A stretch of DNA of 11,974 bases, from contig JBLNBU010000194.1 of NCBI GenBank assembly GCA_050260215.1, positions 1 to 11,974 on the forward strand, written 5' to 3'. This stretch comes from JBLNBU01 sp050260215. GTDB lineage: Bacteria > Pseudomonadota > Alphaproteobacteria > Rhodospirillales > Magnetospirillaceae. Of this stretch, positions 7,171 through 11,974 are shown one piece after another (within the stretch, counting starts at the first letter, position 1; each line of letters opens with the position of its first letter). The position numbers and the translations under genes were made by a program. The notes under the pieces are model-generated. The model worked only from the letters and a program-made list of their open reading frames with translations. It was not told where the DNA came from and did no database searches.

Positions 7171-7700
7171 CCCCCCACCCCCTCCAGCACATAATTCCCC
7201 CCCGTCTGCCGGAACCCCATCTTCCTCAGCATCCGGTCGGCCTTGTCCGCGTGGATGCCGGAGGTGACGCTGACGTAAAGGGTCGCCGCCCTGTTGGCGG
7301 CTGCCCATTTTCGCATGCCCCGCAGCAGTTTGACCGCGGCGAAGCCGCCGCGGGCCTTCGGGTGGACATAGAGGAGTTGGGTGGTGGCGGCCAGAGCAGC
7401 CGAGAAGAAGTGCTCGCCCAACACGACCACTGCCATGCCGATGATCTCTCCATCGCGCTCAGCCACCAGAAGGCCGGGGTTGCCCTTAGCCAGAGCAGCC
7501 TGGCCGGCATTGAGCATGCGGGTTTCATCCAGTGGCAGATCTCGGAAGTGCGGCCCTTCGAAGTGCATGGCTCGCCCCAAAGCCATCATACCCTCCAGAT
7601 CCCTTGCGTCGCGCGCAAGACGGACCGTCACGCCCCCTGCGGAACGCACCCGCGTGGCGGCAGACCTCCCGGCAATTGCTGCTTCCACTGGCTCAGCCAC
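7167..7700 (-). CDS. GNAT-family N-acetyltransferase (or acyltransferase)
   Basis: 177 aa with a GNAT fold pattern. The N-terminus has a VTVRLARDARDLEGM strand-helix start (residues ~24-38), then LLVAERDGEIIGMAVVVLG (strands beta2-beta4). The acetyl-CoA-binding motif A is LLYVHPKARGGFAAVKLLRGM (R-G-G-x-A pyrophosphate loop, ~109-129), followed by TLYVSVTSGIHADKADRMLRKMGFRQTGGNYVLE (~140-173). It is the first gene of the leftward operon and its TGA overlaps the next ATG. The substrate is unknown. HlyC-type toxin-activating acyltransferases also have a GNAT-like fold and sit by RTX genes, but this sequence looks like an ordinary small-molecule or peptide GNAT, not HlyC. The GTG start at 7700 has no good Shine-Dalgarno; a GTG at 7631 is an alternative that keeps the whole domain. 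Confidence 0.85.
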   Translation of the reverse strand: MAEPVEAAIAGRSAATRVRSAGGVTVRLARDARDLEGMMALGRAMHFEGPHFRDLPLDETRMLNAGQAALAKGNPGLLVAERDGEIIGMAVVVLGEHFFSAALAATTQLLYVHPKARGGFAAVKLLRGMRKWAAANRAATLYVSVTSGIHADKADRMLRKMGFRQTGGNYVLEGVGG

Positions 7701-7715
7701 ACCCAGTCCCGAACC

Positions 7716-7934
7716 TCAATAGTTCATCGGCGCGCCCCATGCGCCGCCGATTTCCGATCTTTCTGGAATAAATCTATCTATCAAAACGAGAACTCCTATT
7801 GGACGGTAGATGGGGTTTTTGGTTGCGTCAAGTGTATGCATGCCGCTAGGCTGAATCGCCTTCCAAGTGGTTTTACCCTCCTTAGTTATAAGGGTTGGAG
7901 ATGCGGCCGAGGTACATCCGAGCAAGAGAGTCAA
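7716..7934 (-). CDS. Possible small ORF in the divergent intergenic region
   Basis: A 72-codon frame from a TTG at 7934 begins TLLLGCTSAAS, which looks like a lipobox but lacks a proper signal peptide, and ends GAWGAPMNY. An internal ATG at 7841 would give 41 aa. It is in the same frame as the GNAT gene, separated only by one TGA and five codons. Its first part overlaps the start of the opposite-strand lipoprotein gene. There is no convincing ribosome binding site. It may be a relic of a third lipoprotein, a leader peptide, or chance. Confidence 0.2.
   Translation of the reverse strand: MTLLLGCTSAASPTLITKEGKTTWKAIQPSGMHTLDATKNPIYRPIGVLVLIDRFIPERSEIGGAWGAPMNY
7803..7831 (-). promoter_or_regulatory. 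Candidate sigma70-type promoter of the leftward GNAT-LprI-RTX operon
   Basis: On the reverse strand TTGACG (7831-7826) and TACCGT (7808-7803) are separated by 17 bases and lie about 100 bp before the GNAT start. The -35 matches 5 of 6 consensus positions, the -10 only 3 of 6. The stretch 7716-7900 is clearly AT-richer than the genes on its right and is the only space available for control of both operons. No operator palindrome was recognised. Confidence 0.3.
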
Positions 7935-8605
7935 TATTTCTCGGTTTTATTGCATTGACCGGCGTCCTCGGCGCCTGTCAATCGGGACCGCTTCCGCCCC
8001 TCGATGACCCGCGAAACGCCGGCGATGGATCGGGCCTTCTTGTCGTGGGGATATCGCTGATTGGGCGCGACATTGGCCTGGGCGAACGGCTTGCCACCCG
8101 AAACATCGGCAAGCGGTGTTTCCAGGATTACGGCGTTGTCCGCTTTGACACCAAGACCCGGCGGACGTTGGCATTGCCGACCCAATGGTGCGAGCGGTGC
8201 ACTATGGGCAGCCCAATGTTCGACACCTCCCGCGATGCATGCGGCGGGGTCAGCTACCAGGCCTACCGGCTACCACCTGGCGACTATGCCTTCGGCTATC
8301 TGCTCTACGACAACGTCGTCACCCGTCTCGTCGACTTCGACACCCTGGCTTTCACCGGCTACACCAATACCAATTCCCTGAAGCGCGACATTTCCGCCAA
8401 AGGCCGAGTTCCGGCAGGCGTGCCGACGGTCGCGCTCGGGGAGGGGGAAGTCGTCTACGCCGGCGACCTGGTGTTCGATAACTCTGCCGGAGCTACCGGC
8501 TGGACGGTCCGGACAACCGCGGAAGGCGCCCGGGCCAGCCTGGGCGAAGGCGGCGCGAAAATGATCGTGCGGCCATGGACCCGCTCCGGCAAATTGGCGG
8601 AGTAG
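7901..8605 (+). CDS. Outer-membrane lipoprotein, paralogue 1, head of T1SS operon
   Basis: 234 aa. Signal peptide with positive n-region (RPRYIRAR), hydrophobic core (IFLGFIALTGVL) and lipobox L-G-A-C at residues 23-26. Gln at +2 predicts sorting to the outer membrane. The mature part shares blocks with the next gene: GLLVVGISLIG near the start, a Cys-containing middle, a LPPGDYAFGYLL strand, LGEGEVVYAGDLVFDN, and a terminal MIVRPWTRSGKL. Start at ATG 7901, preceded by AAGGG at good spacing; a TTG at 7895 is in frame but poorer. The next gene follows after 5 bp. The family is not one I recognise. Its position before an RTX exporter suggests an accessory role in secretion, anchoring or surface display of the RTX protein; this is inferred. 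Confidence 0.85.
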   Translation: MRPRYIRARESIFLGFIALTGVLGACQSGPLPPLDDPRNAGDGSGLLVVGISLIGRDIGLGERLATRNIGKRCFQDYGVVRFDTKTRRTLALPTQWCERCTMGSPMFDTSRDACGGVSYQAYRLPPGDYAFGYLLYDNVVTRLVDFDTLAFTGYTNTNSLKRDISAKGRVPAGVPTVALGEGEVVYAGDLVFDNSAGATGWTVRTTAEGARASLGEGGAKMIVRPWTRSGKLAE

Positions 8606-8610
8606 CCCCT

Positions 8611-9315
8611 ATGCGCATCGCCGCCATTCTGCTGACGCTGCTGCTGTTCTGCGGATGTGCCGGGCCCGCCCCGGATCCGTCGCGGTTCAGCCCTATCTCG
8701 CCGACTTCCGTGACCACCGTCGACGGGCAGGGAGTGGTGGTGATGGGGCTCTCGCTGATCCACCCGCCCATGCGGGACGGCTTGCTGACAGGTTGGCGGG
8801 CTTTGCCTGTCGATTTGACCTGGATCGCCTATTCGCCCGCCACCCGACAGCGGATCGGGCGCACCACCCTGACCGCATCCCACGACGGTACCGGCTGCGA
8901 CCAGGCGGGCCATTGCCCCACCCGCCCCCTGCTGTGGGTCGTACCCGCCGGCCGCTACCTGCTGGCCAGCGCGGAGGTAGGACCCGTCGACGTCAAGAAG
9001 GCGCACAACATTGCCAACTTCGATCATGTCGCCACGACATCCGGAACTAACCAATTCGGGTCGTTTGTTCTTCATGACTTCTCCGGCGCGATCGCCCCAA
9101 GTGGCGATGTGCCCACCTTTTCCGTCGCCGCCGGCGAGGTGGTCTATGTGGGCGACCTTCGCCTTGACTTCGGTCGCGGCAAGTCCTTCGCATGGTCCCT
9201 TGGGCGCGACGACGCGGCCGCACGGCAGTTCCTCACCGGCAGCCCGCTTGGTGAACGCATGACGGTGCGGCCAGGGACAAGGCTGGATCAATTGGAAGGT
9301 GCCGGTGGACGATAA
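8611..9315 (+). CDS. Outer-membrane lipoprotein, paralogue 2, in T1SS operon
   Basis: 234 aa, the same length as its upstream neighbour. Signal peptide MRIAAILLTLLLF with lipobox F-C-G-C (residues 13-16), Ala at +2. Blocks shared with paralogue 1 are GVVVMGLSLIHPP, a VVPAGRYLLASAEV strand, VAAGEVVYVGDLRLDFG, and a terminal MTVRPGTRLDQLEG. The middle has a C-x5-C pair (GCDQAGHC). The ATG at 8611 is chosen over an in-frame upstream start at 8575 because it gives the signal peptide directly and has GGCGGAG 8 bp before it, inside the end of the previous gene. The stop overlaps the beginning of the exporter gene. Probably a tandem duplicate that diverged; the two may form a hetero-oligomer. Function unknown. 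Confidence 0.85.
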   Translation: MRIAAILLTLLLFCGCAGPAPDPSRFSPISPTSVTTVDGQGVVVMGLSLIHPPMRDGLLTGWRALPVDLTWIAYSPATRQRIGRTTLTASHDGTGCDQAGHCPTRPLLWVVPAGRYLLASAEVGPVDVKKAHNIANFDHVATTSGTNQFGSFVLHDFSGAIAPSGDVPTFSVAAGEVVYVGDLRLDFGRGKSFAWSLGRDDAAARQFLTGSPLGERMTVRPGTRLDQLEGAGGR

Positions 9316-11506
9316 GCCTCCCCTCGACACCGGCCTGGCCTCGCTGGCCCTGTTGGGCAAGTTCTTCGAGAAGCCCGGTGCCGACTACGACCAGTTGCGC
9401 CACGCCCACGGCAATCCGGCCGAGCCGGCCGGCGAGATCGACCTGGTCCGCCACGCCATCGGCCTGGGGCTGAAGGCCAAGGCCATCGACAGCGACGCAG
9501 GCAAGCTCTCCGGCACCCCGCTCCCTTGCCTGGCCCGCGGCCGCGACGGCGGCTGGTTCATCCTCGGCCGCGTCGCCGATGGCCAGGTCATGATCCACGA
9601 CCCCAAGGTCAACCGGCCCGAGCAGCTGTCCCTGGAGGCGCTGTCCGAGCGCTGGGACGGCCGGCTGATCCTGCTGGTCACCCGGGCGCAACTGGCGGCG
9701 CGCGGGGCGCGCTTCGACCTGACCTGGTTCATCCCGGCGGTGGTGCGCTATCGCCGCCTGTTCGCCGAGGTGCTGGTCGCCAGCTTCTTCCTGCAGGTGT
9801 TCGGGCTGGTCTCGCCGCTGTTCTTCCAGGTGGTCACCGACAAGGTGCTGGTGCACCGGGCCGAGACCAGCCTCGACGTGCTGGTCTTCGCCCTGGTGGC
9901 GGTGTCGCTGTTCGAGGTGGTGCTGGGCTGGTTGCGCACCTACCTGTTCTCCCACACCACCAACCGTGTCGACGTCGAACTGGGCGCCCGGCTGTTCAGG
10001 CACCTGATGGCGCTGCCCATCGCCTATCACGGGGCGCGCCGCGTCGGCGACACGGTGGCCCGCGTCCGCGAGCTCGAGAACATCCGCAGCTTCCTGACCG
10101 GATCGGCGCTGACCCTGGTGATGGACCTGTTGTTCACCGTGGTGTTCTTCGCGGTGATGTTCTGGTACTCGGCGACGCTGGCGTGGATCGTGGTCGCCAG
10201 CCTGCCGTTCTATGTCGTGCTCTCGCTGCTCGCCTCGCCGGTGCTGAAAGGCCTGACCGAGGAGAAGTTCCGCCGCGGCGCCGAGAACCAGGCCCTGCTG
10301 GTCGAGGCGATCACCGGGGTCGAGACCTGCAAGGCGCTGGCCATCGAGCCGCAGATGCAAAGGAAGTGGGACGAGCAGCTGGCCGCCTACGTGCAGACCG
10401 CGTTCCGGGCGACCAGCGTCGGGGCGCTGGCCGGCCAGGGGGTGCAGACCATCCAGAAGGTCACCACGGCGGCCACCCTGTGGTTCGGGGCGCACGCGGT
10501 GATGGCCGGCGAGCTGACCATCGGCCAGCTGGTCGCCTTCAACATGCTGGCCGGCCGCGTCGCCCAGCCGATCCTGCGGCTGGCGCAGCTGTGGCAGGAC
10601 TTCCAGCAGGTCCGCATTTCCGTCGACCGCCTGGGCGACATCCTCAACGCGCCGCCCGAACCGGCCAAGGCCGCCCAGCAGGCGCTGCCCGTCATCAAGG
10701 GCGAGGTGGCGTTCACCGACCTGGTGTTCCGCTACCGCCCCGACCGCCCGCCGGTGCTGAAGGGGATCACGTTGGCGGTCCCCCCCGGCCAGGTGGTCGG
10801 CGTGGTGGGTCCCTCGGGCTCGGGCAAGAGCACGCTGACCCGCCTGGTCCAGCGCCTGTACCTGCCCGAGACCGGCCGCATCAGTATCGACGGCGTCGAC
10901 CTCAGTCAGGTCGATCCCGCCTGGCTGCGCCGCCAGATCGGGGTGGTGCTGCAGGAGAACTGGCTGTTCAACCGCTCGATCCGCGACAACATCGCCGTCA
11001 CCGACCCGTCGCTGCCGTTCGAGCGCATCATCGCCGCCGCCAGGACCGCCGGTGCCCACGACTTCATCGCCGAGCTGCCCGAGGGCTACGACACCATCCT
11101 GGGCGAGCGCGGCGCCAGCCTGTCGGGGGGCCAGCGCCAGCGCGTCGCCATTGCCCGCGCCCTGGTCGGCAACCCGCGCATCCTGATCTTCGACGAGGCG
11201 ACCAGCGCGCTCGACTACGAATCCGAGCAGGCGATCCAGCGCAACATGCGCGCCATCTGCGGCGGCCGCACCGTGTTCGTCATCGCCCACCGCCTGTCCA
11301 CCGTGCGCGACGCCCATCGCATCATCGTGCTGGACAAGGGCGAGGTGGTCGAGGACGGCAGCCACGCCGAGCTGCTGAAAAGGCCCGACGGACGCTACGC
11401 GCGCCTGTGGGCGGCCCAGACCTCGCCGCTGCCCGAACCGCCGACGCTCGGCGACGTGCGGCCGGTGGTGCAGAGGCCGATGACGTTGCGGATGGCGGAG
11501 GGCTGA
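9305..11506 (+). CDS. Type I secretion ABC transporter (permease-ATPase, HlyB/LapB-like) with degenerate C39 domain
   Basis: 733 aa, usual for the family. Residues ~1-130 form a C39-peptidase-like domain in which the catalytic-Cys block (DCGxACL in true peptidases) reads DTGLASL, so it should not cleave; such domains bind unfolded RTX substrates. Membrane domain ~145-425 (for example SFFLQVFGLVSPLFFQVVTD, MDLLFTVVFFAVMFWYSATL). ATPase: Walker A GPSGSGKST (502-510), Q-loop VVLQENWLFN, signature LSGGQRQRVA (606 on), Walker B ILIFDEA (626-632), H-loop IAHRLS (His662); all are intact. GTG 9305 is chosen because GGAAGG lies 5 bp upstream; GTG 9299 is also possible. It overlaps the lipoprotein stop, indicating coupling. 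It exports an RTX substrate, most likely the divergent giant protein. Confidence 0.95.
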   Translation: MDDKPPLDTGLASLALLGKFFEKPGADYDQLRHAHGNPAEPAGEIDLVRHAIGLGLKAKAIDSDAGKLSGTPLPCLARGRDGGWFILGRVADGQVMIHDPKVNRPEQLSLEALSERWDGRLILLVTRAQLAARGARFDLTWFIPAVVRYRRLFAEVLVASFFLQVFGLVSPLFFQVVTDKVLVHRAETSLDVLVFALVAVSLFEVVLGWLRTYLFSHTTNRVDVELGARLFRHLMALPIAYHGARRVGDTVARVRELENIRSFLTGSALTLVMDLLFTVVFFAVMFWYSATLAWIVVASLPFYVVLSLLASPVLKGLTEEKFRRGAENQALLVEAITGVETCKALAIEPQMQRKWDEQLAAYVQTAFRATSVGALAGQGVQTIQKVTTAATLWFGAHAVMAGELTIGQLVAFNMLAGRVAQPILRLAQLWQDFQQVRISVDRLGDILNAPPEPAKAAQQALPVIKGEVAFTDLVFRYRPDRPPVLKGITLAVPPGQVVGVVGPSGSGKSTLTRLVQRLYLPETGRISIDGVDLSQVDPAWLRRQIGVVLQENWLFNRSIRDNIAVTDPSLPFERIIAAARTAGAHDFIAELPEGYDTILGERGASLSGGQRQRVAIARALVGNPRILIFDEATSALDYESEQAIQRNMRAICGGRTVFVIAHRLSTVRDAHRIIVLDKGEVVEDGSHAELLKRPDGRYARLWAAQTSPLPEPPTLGDVRPVVQRPMTLRMAEG

Positions 11507-11544
11507 GCTGTGGGCGACTGTTGCGTGGCCAAAGGGGGTGAAAA

Positions 11545-11631
11545 CACAGAGGCACAGAGGCACAGAGAAGGAAAAATGAGAAACAATAACGTCTCTCTTC
11601 TTCTTAACCTCTGTGCCTCTGTGCCTCTGTG
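11545..11631. repeat. Palindromic repeat element (23-bp perfect inverted arms, 41-nt loop)
   Basis: The left arm 11545-11567 and right arm 11609-11631 are exact reverse complements. Each arm is itself made of the 8-mer CACAGAGG in tandem (two and seven-eighths copies). The element begins 38 bp after the exporter stop. Repeats of this CACAGAGG type occur in many environmental genomes and give recurrent spurious peptides such as HRGTEAQR and LCASV, both of which appear in translations here. In RNA it would form a strong hairpin and could attenuate or process the operon transcript. The loop contains AAGGA and an ATG (11576). Confidence 0.85.
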
Positions 11632-11770
11632 GTCAATCCACTTTGTCCGCGACAAAGCCGAGTCCGCAGCCACCCACCTCCAGTCCGCCGCCGCCTCGCT
11701 GGCCCACCACCTCGACGTCTGGCGCGAGGCGCTGGCCGCCGACCGGCTGCGGCCCAGGCTGAGCGCGCCG
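11576..11770 (+). pseudogene. HlyD-type membrane fusion protein, N-terminal fragment
   Basis: The frame is open from an ATG in the palindrome loop (AAGGA 4 bp before it). The first ~20 residues are encoded by the repeat and probably not native. From about 11636 it reads HFVRDKAESAATHLQSAAAS then LAHHLDVWREALAADRLRPR. This resembles the cytosolic start of T1SS membrane-fusion (HlyD) proteins, which typically carry an H-x3-W-R-x-A/S-W-x2-R/D stretch. An HlyD gene is expected right after the exporter. No transmembrane helix or barrel-sandwich domain follows, because the frame switches to an unrelated protein at 11771. The assignment rests on a short stretch and on context. The original start codon may have been displaced by the repeat. 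Confidence 0.5.
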
Positions 11771-11974
11771 ATCCCCATCTGGATCAGCGACTACGTGCTC
11801 ATGGGCTACGGCACGGGCGCCATCATGGCGGTGCCGGCGCACGACGAGCGCGACTTCCAGTTCGCGACCAAGTTCGAGATCCCGATCATCGAGGTGATCG
11901 CGCCGAAGAGCGGCGCGCAGGGCACGCTGGACGAGGCCTACACCGGCGACGGCGTGATGGTGAACTCGGGCCGC
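11771..11974 (+). pseudogene. leuS: Leucyl-tRNA synthetase editing (CP1) domain fragment, joined in frame to the HlyD-like start
   Basis: 68 codons to the window end read IPIWISDYVLMGYGTGAIMA, VPAHDERDFQFATKF, a variable stretch, then EAYTGDGVMVNSG. The GTGA-[IV]-MAVPAHDxRDFxFA block is the hallmark of the LeuRS editing domain that hydrolyses mischarged tRNA-Leu. The preceding LeuRS sequence (usually TGAYAINPxxGExIP-like) is absent. The similarity begins abruptly at the Ile-Pro codons, and what comes before is HlyD-like. The block looks closer to the Bacteroidetes/Planctomycetes/Verrucomicrobia style of LeuRS than to the alphaproteobacterial one (from memory). It is likely a chimeric contig end; otherwise a translocated gene fragment. 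Confidence 0.8.

Noticed and set aside
6058..7308. Longer version of the LprI-like protein starting at 7308
   Set aside because: The extra 46 residues lie inside the GNAT gene in another frame and are Arg/Gly-rich noise; the ATG at 7170 has a Shine-Dalgarno and the ATGA overlap.
7631..7700. GNAT as a true HlyC toxin acyltransferase
   Set aside because: The motif-A RGG loop and C-terminal YVSVTSGIHADKADRMLRKMGF pattern are those of standard acetyl-CoA GNATs; I see no HlyC-specific His/Asp signature.
7029..7958. 309-codon plus-strand frame across GNAT and the intergenic gap
   Set aside because: Antisense to the GNAT gene and LprI-like start; no domain and no start context, while the reverse-strand GNAT motif is clear.
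8455..9360. 301-codon minus-strand frame
   Set aside because: It is antisense to the second lipoprotein gene, which has a signal peptide, lipobox and a paralogue next door.
9526..11541. 671-codon plus-strand frame overlapping the exporter
   Set aside because: It is the +1-shifted frame of the exporter gene; Arg/Gly/Pro/Ala-rich with no recognisable domain.
9233..11563. 776-codon minus-strand frame
   Set aside because: It is antisense to the exporter gene, with Gln/Asp/His/Gly-rich mirror sequence and no motif. The plus strand encodes an intact ABC transporter.
11545..11631. CRISPR-like repeats
   Set aside because: The 8-bp units are contiguous with no spacers and are arranged as an inverted pair, not a direct-repeat array.

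Overview
The window reads as one type I secretion (T1SS) and RTX locus from a high-GC bacterium, most likely a proteobacterium; I cannot fix the class. The locus has two divergent operons around a gap of about 200 bp (7701-7900). Both window edges cut through open reading frames, so this may be a whole contig.

Leftward operon (minus strand, 7700 to 1): a GNAT-family acyltransferase; a secreted, cysteine-rich protein with an LprI/DUF1311-like (lysozyme-inhibitor type) N-terminal domain, overlapping the GNAT stop by 4 bp; and, 14 bp further on, a giant RTX protein that runs off the left edge with at least 2014 codons. In order the giant protein has: an AT-rich N-terminal region whose first ~210 residues resemble a T4-type lysozyme fold by eye; a beta-rich region with a 79-residue duplication; an alanine-rich hydrophobic helical region; two tandem modules like the FrpC self-processing module; three clusters of GGxGxD calcium-binding nonapeptides; and a 50-residue GTGN repeat array that continues off the edge.

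Rightward operon (plus strand, 7901 onward): two paralogous lipoproteins, each 234 aa; an HlyB/LapB-type ABC exporter with a degenerate C39 domain; then a 23-bp palindromic repeat, and an open frame that begins like an HlyD membrane-fusion protein and switches in frame to a leucyl-tRNA synthetase editing domain. That last junction is most simply a chimera at the contig end, or a gene fragment.

Inferred working model: the ABC exporter and an HlyD partner export the RTX protein. The lipoproteins may act at the outer membrane, GNAT may modify a locus protein, and the LprI-like protein may protect the producer's wall or partner the N-terminal domain of the RTX protein. The LprI-like gene and the first ~355 codons of the RTX gene share a low GC content (about 33-45% in lines sampled by eye, against about 67% in the exporter). 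They may therefore have been acquired or exchanged as one cassette. No tRNA, rRNA, CRISPR array or transposase gene was seen.
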